A stretch of DNA of 64,000 nucleotides from contig JBBMOL010000227.1 in NCBI GenBank assembly GCA_037954665.1, positions 744,001 through 808,000 of the forward strand, read 5' to 3'. A program made the position numbers and the translations under genes. The notes under the pieces are model-generated. The model made no database searches. It was given only the letters and a program-made list of their open reading frames with translations, and was not told the origin of the DNA. The stretch is from Laguncularia racemosa. Lineage: Eukaryota; Streptophyta; Magnoliopsida; Myrtales; Combretaceae. This document shows, piece by piece, positions 1-9,993 of this stretch (positions are counted from its first letter, which is position 1; every line of letters starts with the position of its first letter).

Positions 1-104
1 TTACCTGGTGAGTATCAAGTAAGTGCTACATTTAATGTTATTGATTTGAGTCCTTTTGATGCAGGCGATGATTTGAGGACAAATCCTTTTCAAGAGGAGG
101 GGAA
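1..104 (+). pseudogene. 3' tail of a Ty3/gypsy pol (element upstream of the window)
   Basis: The plus strand reads as the last part of a gypsy polyprotein after the integrase: a stretch with ATFNVIDLSPFDAGDD and then NPFQEEGNDE. The same block closes pol in the other gypsy copies here, near 7360-7440 (plus) and 10430-10510 (minus). The purine run AAGAGGAGGGGAA at 92-104 encodes part of EEGN and also serves as the polypurine tract just before the LTR. The element's body lies outside the window. Family assignment is confident; the exact element is unknown. Confidence 0.75.
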
Positions 105-980
105 TGATGAGAGCCAAGCCAGAAGATAGAATGTGGATCCTCTTAAAGTGCCACCTGGACCGATCACAAGAACTCGAGCGAAACGATTAAAGGAAGCACT
201 TAACGGGTTGATAAAGGATGTCCATGAAGTCGGAAAGGATTGGAGCAATCATGAAGTTGGAAAGGATTGGAACAACCATGGGAATGCCCTTGCTCTTGTA
301 CAAGTCATAACGGATACGGGTTGAAGAGGGCGTGTCTTTACAAGGCACGGTCGTGTAGGAGTCTGGCGGTTGCACAGAATCATACACGGTCGTATACACG
401 GTTCAAAGGCACGGCTGTGTATGGTGTCAAGAATTTCCATAGAAAGATACACGACTAGAAGTACACGGTCGTGTATGTTGTCAAGATTTCCACAGAAAGA
501 TACACGACTAGAAGTATACGGTCGTGTACATCTCCAACGCCGGCTCAAGGCCGCCGGCCTTCATTCCCACGCTGCCGGCCTTTAAGTTATTGTTTTGTTA
601 TTTTACGCAACTTATTGAAGCTATGTCGTTTTGGGGCATCATTGTTACGAATTGTAAACCCTAATATAAAGCTCCTAAGGTTTAGATACAACATAGAATA
701 TAGAATATACAACATACAAGTTTGAAAACACTTTAAGAGAATTCCTCTCTTGGTTCTTTAAAGAACTAATCTAGAACTTATTGGATTTTATTTCGTGGCA
801 TTCATCCCGACTTATCAATCGGTCTTTCATCCTGATTGTGGCATCTACATAATATACCAAGGTTCTTCTCTCACTTATAGATAACGGGTCGCGGTTTCCA
901 CTCGATTGTTTGGCATCTTGGGTAGCAATTTCGAACGTATTGGTATTGGGTTTCGTCACACGTTGGCGTGGTTCGTATCA
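105..980 (+). repeat. LTR, family B (876 bp)
   Basis: It starts TGATGAGAG right after a polypurine tract and ends CGTATCA, four bases before an initiator-Met primer-binding site. Its last 150 bases match the 5' LTR of the minus-strand element at 12172-12872 (shared CCAAGGTTCTT, CTCACTTATA and TTTCGTCAC blocks). The first 220 bases still carry coding sequence (a GPITRTRAKRL motif). It has pol 3' sequence on its left and a primer site plus pol on its right, so it acts as 3' LTR of one copy and 5' LTR of the next. Confidence 0.75.
425..531 (+). repeat. Two tandem 53-54 bp units with palindromic TACACGGTCGTGTA cores
   Basis: Two units (425-478 and 479-531) each read TGTCAAGA(A)TTTCCA, then AGAAAGATACACGACTAGAAG, then a (C/T)ACGGTCGTGTA palindrome. 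Degenerate copies of the CACGGTCGTGTA core also lie at 340-425. They sit in the U3 half of the LTR, where tandem enhancer-like repeats are common, but no function is shown. Confidence 0.7.
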
Positions 981-983
981 GTT

Positions 984-995
984 TGGTATCAGAGT
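984..995 (+). promoter_or_regulatory. Primer-binding site, initiator tRNA-Met
   Basis: TGGTATCAGAG lies four bases after the LTR end at 980. It matches the complement of the 3' end of plant initiator tRNA-Met, used by many Ty3/gypsy and Ty1/copia elements. The expected leader, gag and protease do not follow; pol appears within about 60 bases. Confidence 0.75.
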
Positions 996-1019
996 AAACT
1001 GATTTCGTATCAGATAGGG

Positions 1020-3575
1020 TGAGTTTGAGAAAGTTATGGCAGAAGAGACTCCAGTATACCTGCTACGGTTGAGATATGCCCTAGGGGTGTAAGAACATCA
1101 GTCTTTACCCTCTACAGTATCTCAAGTATTAAATGAATACAATGATATTTTTACTGATGATTTACCTGCAGTTTTATCACCTTTAAGAGGAATCGAGCAT
1201 GCCATTGACCTCGTGCCAGGGTCAGTATTACCAAATCAACCAGCATACCGTATGAATCTCGAGGAGGTTAGAGAATTGAAACGTCAGGTAGATGAGTTGG
1301 TTGAGCAGGGACTTGTTAGGGAGAGTCTCAGTCCTTGTGTTGCTTCAGCCTTTTTTGTTCCTAAGAAGGATGGTACTTGGAGAATGTGTATCGACAGTAG
1401 GACAATCAACAAAATCACCATCAAATACAGGTATCCTATTCCTAGACTTGATGATATGTTGGATGAGTTGCATGGTGCACATGTTTTCTCCAAGGTGGAT
1501 CTTAAAAGCGAGTATCACCAAATTCGGATGAGAGAGGGAGACGAATGGAAAACTGCTTTTAAAACACGCCATGGACTATATGAGTGGATGGTTATGCCAT
1601 TTGGCTTGAGTAATGCTCCTAGTCAATTTATGAGATTGATGAATCATGTACTGAAGGAGTTTATAGGTAAATTTGTTGTTGTTTATTTTGATGATATTTT
1701 GATATACAGCAAAAACCTTGAACATCATGTAAAGCATCTTTAGGCAGTATTTTCAGTGTTGAGGGCACAACAACTATTTGCAAATCTCCAAAAGTGCTCC
1801 TTTTACTAAACTAAGCTAACATTTTTGGGTTTTATTGTATTTGGCTCAGGTGTTAGGGTGGATGAGGAGAAAGTGAAAGCAATCAGGGAATGGCCAACAC
1901 CCACCTCAGTCACTGAGGTAAGGAGTTTCCATGGACTAGCATCCTTTTTTAGGCACTTTGTCCATAATTTTAGTAGCATTGTCAGTCTTCTTACATAACT
2001 GATTAAGAAAAATGTTCCTTTTGTTTGGAGTGAAAGGGCCCAGAGGAGTTTTGAAGAGGTAAAGGAAAAACTTACTTGTGCTCCATTATTGGCTTTATCT
2101 GACTTTAACAAAGTTTTTAAGCTAGAATGTGATGCTTCTGGGATAGGGATTGGTGCTGTATTAATGTAGGAAAAGAGACCCATAGCATATTTTAGTGAAA
2201 AGTTGAGTGGTGCAACGTTGAACTATTCTATTTATGATAAGGAATTTTATTCCTAGTGAGGGCTCTAATGGCGTGGCAGCATTATCTTCTCCCAAGAGAA
2301 TTTATCATTTATATAGATCATGAGTCACTGAAGCATTTCAGAAGTCAGCAGAATCTATCTAAGCGACAAGCCAAGTGGGTGGAGTTATTGGAAAGTTTTG
2401 CTTATGTGATAAAGTACAAGAAGGGTAATCAGAATATGGTTGCTGACGCTTTATCACACAGGTATGTACTTATCACTTCTCTTCAGTCAAAACTGCTGGG
2501 TTTTGAATTGTTAAAGGAACAATATGTGCATGACGATGAGTTTAGAGCCTTTATGGAAAAATGTTCTGGAGGCAAGATGTATAAGGGATATTGTATGATT
2601 GAGAGGTTTTTATATAAATCTGGGAAGTTATGTATACCTTCTGGATTTGTGAGGAAACTATTAGTGAGGGAAGCACATGCAGGCAGATTGTCTAGGCACT
2701 TTAGTTAAAAGAGAACCTTAGTTATGTTGAGAGAGAATTTCTATTGGAAGGGTATGATAAAAGGATGTCCATAGGGTGTTAGAAAGATGTGGCGTTTGCA
2801 AGAGGGCTAAAGGAAAGAAATGCATATAGGGTGAATATATGCCTTTACCTATACCTGCTAAACCCTAGACTGATATCAGTATGGATTTTGTGTTGAGGTT
2901 GCCTAGGACGCAAAGAAGAAATGATTCTATCATGGTGGTTATTGACAGATTTAGCAAAATGTCTCATTTTGTGCCCTGTCACAAAACAGATGATGCCTTT
3001 TTTATTGCTAACATCTTTGTGTAGGAAATTGTCAAATTGCATGGAGTTTCACATAGCATAGTGTCAGATAGAGACACTAAGTTTCTTAGTTTCTTTTAGA
3101 AGACGCTATGGAGAAGACTGGGTATTAAGCTTATGTATAGTACCTCCTGCCATCTACAGACCAACGACCAGATAGAGGTTGTCAATTGTATGCTTGGCAA
3201 CTTACTCAGAGCAAAGGTTGGCAAGAATCTTACTGATTGGGACTTGTGTCTTCCTATTTTTGAGTTTGCTTACAATAGGTCCACTCATAGTTTAACTAGT
3301 AAGTCTCCCTTTGAAGTTGTGTATGGCTATAATCCTTCTGTTCCATTGGATTTTATAGTAGGACCAGCAACAAAGGAAGAGAGTCTTAGTGGAGTGGAAC
3401 GAGCTAGGCAGATCCAGCAGATTCATGACAAAACAGCTAAATGCCTTTAGAAGACCTAGGAACAGTAGAAAATTCAGGGAAACAGACACAGGAAAAACCA
3501 CATGTATAATCCAGGTGACTTAGTCTGGATTAATCTTAGTAAGGATAGGTTTCCACATAAGAAGTCATAGAAGAA
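1020..3575 (+). pseudogene. Element D pol: reverse transcriptase, RNase H, integrase (gag and protease missing)
   Basis: The decayed polyprotein reads, in order: the RT upstream block (MRGIEHAI-like, about 1185-1210); RT to about 1990 with the catalytic YFDD at 1684-1695; RNase H from about 2100 (LECDASGIGIGAVL) to 2460 (VADALSHR); a partial integrase zinc region near 2700-2800; and the integrase core with Asp near 2880, SDRDTKF at 3064-3084 and Glu at 3175-3177. Frame breaks occur near 1741, 2256 and 2750, and many TAG stops interrupt it. Gag and protease are absent: the LTR and primer site at 105-995 join almost directly to RT. The frame continues at 8118 beyond element A. Its closest relative in the window is element E. 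Confidence 0.88.
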
Positions 3576-4254
3576 TAATGAGGATCAGCTAACATCACAA
3601 TGGAAGGAGCCAAAATCTCATGATCCATTACATGGTATTGGAAGCCCGATGACCCGAGTTAGAGCTAAAAGGATGAACGAAGCTCTACAAGGACAAGTCA
3701 TGGACTTGCAGGCCTAGGAATCAAGCTACACAGAAGGAAAACATACATGTGTTAACTTGATTCACGTGACCATGGAAGGATGAAATATTTTAGGAATATT
3801 ATATATTTGCGTGGATAATACATTAGAGGATACATTCGGTTTTGTTATTATTTGTTGGTTTGTTTTCCATGTTATTTAGTTGCTTACTTGGTGACACAAG
3901 AATAAAGATAGAATAGGTAACTTAGGATTTCCATATTGTGTTAGGTTTTTTCCATATTGTATTCATGTGCTATATATTCCGTGCTAGGGGCCAGCTAAGA
4001 GACAACTTTGATATATGAAAACACATCTTTTTCGTGAGATACAAAATGCCTCTTTTTGTTCTTTTGCAAAAGAACTTTTTCATAGGGTTCTTAATCGAAT
4101 TACTAGGAATAACTTTTGATAACTTAGGTTACAGTCAACGGGTTTGATTGGGGTCTAGTTACGTATCACTTATTCAAGACGATCCTCAGGGTAATTGAAA
4201 CCAACTAGCATCGTTGGGGTTCTAGGTTTAACATACCTAGGGTTATACGCATCA
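3576..4254 (+). repeat. 5' LTR of element A
   Basis: It begins TAATGAGG (TGATGAGG in the 3' copy) and ends GCATCA. The first 200 bases carry the same coding tail as the 3' copy (a MTRVRAKRMNEALQG-like motif and a CVNLIHVTMEG end). A TAG at 3715-3717 replaces the TGG at 7578-7580 of the partner LTR, so the two have diverged since insertion. Confidence 0.85.
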
Positions 4255-4256
4255 TT

Positions 4257-4268
4257 TGGTACTAGAGC
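4257..4268 (+). promoter_or_regulatory. Primer-binding site of element A
   Basis: TGGTACTAGAGC lies two bases after the LTR end. It differs from the canonical initiator-Met site TGGTATCAGAGC by an adjacent two-base change. Confidence 0.7.
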
Positions 4269-5298
4269 TTCGGCTTCTTGAATCAAGTAAATTCTATCAT
4301 TTTCTTTAATTTGTTTGTTGTTCTTTTCCATAGTCGTCTTTTGTTGTTTTTTTTTTTCCATAGTCGTCTGTTGTTCTTTTCCATATTCGTCTGTTTGTTT
4401 TTTCCATATTCATATCTGAAAAAAAAATTCGTATAAATTTTTTTTTTGTTATTCTTTTCCATATTCGTCTGTTGTTCTTTTCCATATTCATATCTGAAAA
4501 AAAAATCGTATAAAAAAAAATTCTGTTCTTTTCCATATTCATAGACAAAAGTCATATATATATATAAACAAATTTCATACTTGTTTGGTCATTACAATCC
4601 ATTAGGGCCGATGGTATTTAGGTTTTCTTGAATAATCAATTGTGTTCAATTCATAGTTTATCTACAAAAAAAAAAAAAAATCAAATTTGGTTGCAAAAGA
4701 AAGAATCAAGAACCGAAATTTGAAAAAAAAAAAAAGGAATTCGGCCTTGAAAGAATTACAATTGCTAAAATCACAAGATAGCTTCTTGAATTGTCAATTA
4801 CATAATTGGTTGAGTCAATTCACTTTCCATATCAATTGTTTCCAATTCCAACCGTGATAAATGCTTTGTGATTTCTAAATTATGCATTTGAAAATTACAT
4901 TCCATAATCATTCATTGTGTTTTAGTGCAAATTATATCCTTTTGTGTTTGATTGCACATCTATTCAGTGGTGAATCTTTTCTATATCAATTTGATCGTGT
5001 AGTTAGTCTTCCTTCATTTACGTGACTTAGGCCGATAGTAATCATTAGTGTTGACTTAGTAATTTGAGTTTAGGAGTTCCAAATTGAGTTCCTAGCAAAA
5101 GAATTACAAAAAGTAGGTGGTGAGATCATATTTTGTGAGAGATATACAAGAGTGGAATTATGAGCATATCATTTGTGAGCAATACACGAGTGAGTGTGAG
5201 GAACATACTTATATATTTTTTGTAATTGTGATCGTAACTTGCTGCAAATTATTAGAATTATGTCAGGATAGAACACTAATGGAGGAGAAGGTCGGGTG
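4269..5298 (+). other. Untranslated leader of element A with simple and direct repeats
   Basis: About 1 kb without a credible reading frame. Bases 4315-4548 hold about eight imperfect direct repeats of TTCTTTTCCATA(T)TCGTCTG separated by poly-T or poly-A runs. Further A-runs lie at 4665-4680 and 4722-4733. The rest is AT-rich leader leading into gag. Confidence 0.6.
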
Positions 5299-7107
5299 AT
5301 GTTTGAGGAATTGATGGGGGAGATGAAGAGGATCTTAACGGGTGAACTAGAGCAGATCCATGACAGGATGGATAGGATGGAAAGGAGTAGGGAATCGTTT
5401 AGTAGTAGCACTGTTAGGCAAGGAGTAGGTAGACATAATAGGGGAAGAGTTAGGATAGATGAAGAAGAGGAATCTGATTTTGGAGATTACCAACACGTGA
5501 GGGATAGGGGAAGTATCTAGAGGCATGATAGTAATTTAAGGAGTATTAAGTTGAAAATCCCAACTTTTCAAGGAAAGAATGATCCAGAATTGTATTTAGA
5601 ATGGGAGAGGAAGATGGATCATGTCTTTGAATGTCATAACTACATCGAGGAGAAAAAGATAAAATTAGCTACAGTAGAGTTTTTAGATTACGCCAGTGTA
5701 TGGTGGGATCGGTTGGTACGTAATAGGCGCAGGTATGGAGAGCAACTTGTTAGCACTTGGGAGGAGATGAAAACGATCATGCAGAAGCATTTTATTCCTA
5801 GTCACTATCATAGGGATTTACTTAGGAAAGTCCAAGGGTTGACTCAGGGGAATAATAGTGTAGAGGATTATTATAAAGAGTTAGAGATGGCCATGATTAG
5901 GGCGATAATTGAGGAGGATGATGAGGCCACAATGGCTAAATTCATCAACGAATTGAATCGGGAGATAGTTGATGTAGTAGATCTTCACCATCACTTAGAT
6001 ATGGAAGAATTACTACATAGAGCTATTAAAGTAGAGCGGCAGCTAAAGTACAGGAGTGAGCAGAGGATTGGCTCAACTTCCAAAATTCCATGGAAATCCA
6101 CGTGGAAGAGAAACTCCACCGATTCAAAGCCTAAGGAGGATGTGAGGGCTAAGAATCCAATTGCTGCACCTAAGGGAAAGACTGACACTAAACCCCCTTC
6201 CAGAACGAGAGATATAAAGTGTTTTAGGTGTCAGAGATTTGGGCACATTGTATCCCAATGTCCAAATCAGAGGGCTATGATTATTAGTGATAGTGGGGAT
6301 GTAGAGAGTGTGAGCTCTGAGGATGAGGAGGAGTCACTATCACAGGAGTATGAGGATGTTGACTTAGAGGGACTCGTGAGTAGCGAGTTGTATGTTACGA
6401 GGAGAGTGCCTAGTGTACAACCTCAGGAGGATGGTGAGGGGATCCAGCGTAAACATATTTTTCATATACGGTGTCATGTGCAGGGTAGAGTATGTAGCTT
6501 GATAATTGATAGTGGCAGCTGCACTAATGTTGCTAGCAGTTTGCTAGTAAAAAAGATATAGTTGAAAGTAGTGAAGCATCCTAGACCATATCAATTGCAG
6601 TGGTTGAGTGATCGTGGAGAGGTTAAGGTGACCAAGCAGGTACTTATAGCCTACTCTATAAGGAGCTACAAAGACGAGGTTATGTGTGATGTGGTACCTA
6701 TGCAGGTTAGCCACTTCTTGTTAGGGCGACCTTGGCAGTTTGATAGGAAGGTTATGTACGATGGGTACAAGAACCAATATTCTTTTGTTTTAAACAAAAG
6801 GAAAGTGGTTCTCACACCTTAGAAGCCATGGGAAGCTAGTGAAGATCAGATGAGAATTGTAAAGGAATTCAGGGAAAAACACTCGAGTACACGTGAGAAA
6901 AATAAAACAAGTGAAAAACAAACACTTGTGAGCAAAGAGGGCAAATACACACAAACATTGAAAGTAGAGGGAATGGTAAGGAAGAGTGAGGTTAAGAGTG
7001 CAATGATGGAAAAACAACAATTACTTGTACTTATGTATAAGGATATTTATTTTACTTATACTGACACTAACCTTTCGTTACCTAGTATGGTTTTCTTTTG
7101 GCTTTGT
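5299..7107 (+). pseudogene. Element A gag-protease polyprotein with three TAG stops
   Basis: One frame runs from the ATG at 5299 to 7107, broken only by TAG at 5518, 6559 and 6820. Order: an acidic N-terminus; the retrotransposon gag domain (ELYLEWERKMDHVFE and WWDRL region, 5581-6060); a basic linker; a CCHC zinc knuckle CFRCQRFGHIVSQC at 6220-6261; an aspartic protease with DSGSCTN at 6508-6528; and the FLLGRPWQFDR block at 6715-6750. A Lys/Glu-rich linker follows and ends in the LPSMV segment that normally precedes RT. Gag packages the RNA and the protease matures the polyprotein. The stops make it a pseudogene unless read through. The start may lie slightly upstream. Confidence 0.85.
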
Positions 7108-7646
7108 TACAGGAACAGATGAGTTAGCTGTGGATGAGAGGAAATTAGATGCGATCCGGAAGTGGCCAATACCAAAGGGACATGTCAGGACTGTGTTTCA
7201 TCTAGGAGAAAAGGTTTGGGTGCATTTGAGAAAAAGAAAGATTTGCACCTTAGCGAAAGCCTAAATTAAATCCTAGAGGAGAGGGACTTTTCCAAGTCTT
7301 GGAGCGCATCAATTACAACACCTACAAGATTGATTTGTTGAGCCACTATGGTAATGTTAGTGTTTCCTTTAACGTTTCTGATCTTACTCTTTATGATGCA
7401 GGTGATTCGATGACGAATCTTTTTGAGGAAGGAGGGAATGATGAGGATCAGTCAACTTCACAAAGGAACATGCCAAAATCTCATGATCCATTACATGGTA
7501 TTAGAGGCCTGATGACTCGAGCTAGAGCTAAAAGGATGAATGAAGCTCTACAAGGACTAGTCATAGACTTGCAGGCCTGGGAATCAAGCTACACAGAAGG
7601 AAAACATACATGTGTTAACTTGATTCACGTGACCATGGAAGGATGA
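7108..7646 (+). pseudogene. Element A pol remnant: RT C-terminal scar fused to integrase C-terminus
   Basis: In a shifted frame the sequence goes from just before RT straight to the RT end (GFVTG and VDERKLDAIRKWPIPK, about 7105-7180), then straight to the integrase C-terminal barrel (LGEKVWVHLRKRK, about 7200-7235). After a stop at 7262-7264 it continues with the pol tail (RINYNTYKIDLLSHYG, then a DLTLYDAG block) and a TRARAKRMNEALQGLV motif, ending at TGA 7644-7646. The last 200 bases lie inside the 3' LTR. Two deletions removed the RT core, RNase H, the integrase zinc region and the integrase core. Confidence 0.8.
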
Positions 7647-8117
7647 AATATTTTAGGAATATTATATATTTGCGTGGACAATACATTAGAGGTTACATTC
7701 GGTTTTGTTATTATTTTTTGGGTTATTTTCCATGTTATTTAGTTACCTACTTAGTGACACAAGAATAAAGATAGAATAGGTAACTTAGGATTTCCATATT
7801 GTGTTAGGTTTTTTCTATATTGTATTCGTGTGCTATATATTCCGTGCTAGGGGTCAACTAAGAGACAACTTTGATATATGAAAACACATCTTTTTCGTGA
7901 GATACGAAATACCTCTTTTTGTTCTTTTGCAAAAGAACTTTTCTATAGGATTCTTAATCGAATTACTAGGAATAACTTTTGATAACTTATGTTATAGTCA
8001 ACGAGTTTGATTAGGGTCTAGTTATGCATCACTTATTCAAGACGATCCTCGGGGTAATTGAAACCAACTAGCATCGTTGGGGTTCTAGGTTTAACATACC
8101 TAGGGTTACACACATCA
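7439..8117 (+). repeat. 3' LTR of element A
   Basis: 679 bp, starting TGATGAGGATCAG directly after the purine tract AGGAAGGAGGGAA and ending CACATCA. It aligns without net length change to 3576-4254, with scattered substitutions. Confidence 0.87.
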
Positions 8118-8461
8118 AGCTGTCTCCAAGATCAGACAGGCCGTTCAGAGTTGTAAAACGCATCAACTACAATGCCTACCAGATAGAGTTACTAAGAGAG
8201 TATGGTGTATCAGTAACCTTTAATGTTATAGATTTGTCACCATATTTGCCAGACGACATGCTTGAAGACCTATCAGATTTGAGGGCAAATCTTCTTAAGG
8301 CCCGAGGAGATGATAGGAATCAAATTCCCACAGGACCTATTACTGGGGCTCGAGCTAAGAGCTTACAAAACTTCGCTTTGAGAATCCTTAATGAGCAACC
8401 TAATCTTGAGGATGCTAACTTAATTTCCTCATTTTCATCATATAATTGTTATACATTCTGA
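8118..8461 (+). pseudogene. Element D pol C-terminal tail
   Basis: It continues D after the insertion of A: KLSPRSDRPFRVVKRI, then a VTFNVIDLSPY block, then RGDDRNQ and a GPITGARAKSLQN motif, ending at TGA 8459-8461. The LTR starts at 8311, inside this frame, so the last 50 codons are encoded by the LTR. The matching uninterrupted region of E is at 30640-31047. Confidence 0.82.
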
Positions 8462-8718
8462 CAGGTATATTTATCAGTCCTATAGAGTGCCAAATTACCT
8501 ATACTTTTGAGTGAGTCGGGAACCTCATCAAGACTCATATTTAGTGACCTTAAAGACTTGACATGTTGAAGACTATTTTCATTTGTTTGTTATTTTCTTT
8601 GAACCATTTATGTTATAAGTTTTTGGGACATTTTTATTTGGTTGTAATGGTGTTTTTAGGACCGGCCACCCTAGAGTGGCATAATTGTAATTTTGTGGAC
8701 ATTTTAACCCTAAAGGGA

Positions 8719-8737
8719 GCAAGTATAAAATACTTGC
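8719..8737 (+). promoter_or_regulatory. Likely LTR TATA box inside a palindrome
   Basis: GCAAGTATAAAATACTTGC is an 8-base perfect inverted repeat around AAA that contains TATAAAA. The same structure is at 32234 and 61981 in sister LTRs. It is the probable core promoter of this LTR family. Confidence 0.55.
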
Positions 8738-9341
8738 TTAAGTAGGGTTTTGGGGAAAGACACTTGAAAATTGCAGCAAACATTTTCGTGAGAGATTAAG
8801 GTTTCCTAAGATTTCATAGGACTTTTATCAATTTCAATCCAATTGGAATTGTGGCGAGTTTGCAACCTAGTGAATTGTGAGTTATATCAATTCCCTAAGT
8901 TGATTTCCTTTTCATCACTAGTGTGTAATATCTAGGGTTGATTAGGTTGGTTCTTATTATTCTGATTTTGGCGTCATTTGTGATCCTAAAATCCATTCAT
9001 ATTATGTTATCAAATTGATTGGTTTTATATCATTATATTGCCTTCAATTTGTCTTATATTATTTTGCGTGGGATTCCATTGTGTTGAGGAGGAGTTCACA
9101 GTTTATTTGTATGTGTTATTGGTTGGGATTTCATTGGATGTTGAGTTAAGTTCTTAATTCATTTGAGAAATATCATCATTGTGGTTTTAATCTTCATTGA
9201 TTTTCATAAATCGGACCACCTTTAAATTTTAGGGTTCACGCCAATTTGTTCCAATTTGAACCAGTTTTGATCTTGAGATTTAGAGTTATTCAATTGGTTT
9301 ATTTGCATATGCTTAGAGCCCCTTTTAAGCATATCATCTTT

Positions 9342-9353
9342 TGGTATCAGAGT
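9342..9353 (+). promoter_or_regulatory. Initiator-Met primer-binding-site-like sequence within LTR C1
   Basis: TGGTATCAGAG follows a CATCA end at 9336 after five bases. It is a normal primer site if the LTR ends at 9336, but an LTR-internal copy if the LTR ends at 9484, as the sister solo LTR indicates. Confidence 0.55.
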
Positions 9354-9515
9354 AACTTATCTTACAAATTTGGATTCATAATATTTAGTGGTTTACGCCT
9401 CTTGAGGATTTGGATTTGGTGATTGAATTTGTTTCAATTGGTTGCGTGTATGTGTTTAGATCCTTTAATCATTTAAGCACATCAGAATGATAAGTTGAAA
9501 TATTGTTTTATTAGG

Positions 9516-9993
9516 ATGATGACTATTAAACCTAAACACAATAACCCACTAGTGGTGGATGAGCAAGGAAATACTTTAGGGATGATAAAACCATTAAGAG
9601 TGATGCTTTTTGAATTTATTGAGTAAAATAGATACTTTGAAGGAAAAATAGATGACCCAGTTGAGATAGAGGATTGAATAGCTCAGATTGAGAGATCATT
9701 TGAGGCTTTTGAAATTCCATAACGCTTAAAAGTGATCTATGGAACCTTTATGCTACAAAAGGATGCAAGAATATGGTAGGAATCTAAGAAGAGCATGATG
9801 GCTTAACCCATTACTTAGGAAGGATTTAGAAGGGAATTCTTAAAGGAATACATCCTGAACAGCCTATGAAAAAAGTTTTGCAAAGATTTATTTGAAATAA
9901 AAAGAGGGAATAAAAGTATTAGTGAATATGAATGCGAGCTTCGAAGACTAATGCATTTTGTTTTTGTAGAATTAAGAAGTAATGAAGACTTAT
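9516..9993 (+). pseudogene. Element G gag, first part (split by element B')
   Basis: From the ATG at 9516 one frame with several stops reads as a retrotransposon gag domain: PVEIED then IAQIERSFEAFEIP, KDARIW, EGFRREFLKEYI and KRGNKSISEYECELRRLMHF. This gag differs from those of A and E and resembles Del/Tekay-type gags. It breaks at 9993, where the minus-strand LTR begins, and resumes after 12872. Trp and Gln codons are repeatedly TAG or TGA. Confidence 0.75.

Larger units (their letters stand above)
3576..8117 (+). mobile_element. Element A: nested Ty3/gypsy element with paired 679-bp LTRs and deleted pol
   Basis: The LTRs at 3576-4254 and 7439-8117 have exactly the same length, and the 5' copy is followed by a primer site. 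The element sits inside D: D's integrase tail reads up to PHKKS-stop-K before 3576 and resumes with KLSPRSDRPF after 8117, where element E has the uninterrupted counterpart. No clean target duplication is left (AAGAA on the left, AGCTG on the right). Gag and protease remain; RT-RNaseH-integrase is reduced to a scar near 7108-7260. The element is non-autonomous. Confidence 0.85.
8311..9484 (+). repeat. 3' LTR of element D (TGATAGG family, copy C1)
   Basis: It starts TGATAGGAATC after the purine tract CGAGGAGA and shares its first 60 bases with the LTRs at 31850, 54607 and 61547. One CATCA end lies at 9336 before a primer-site-like TGGTATCAGAG; a second, AAGCACATCA, lies at 9484. The solo LTR at 31850-32718 has the same double ending and its target duplication follows the outer end, so 9484 is taken as the true end. 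Gag of a different element begins just after. Confidence 0.72.

Noticed and set aside
4283..4555. Asn/Lys/Met-rich minus-strand repeat protein
   Set aside because: Product of the TTCTTTTCCATA repeat array in the leader of A, read backwards.
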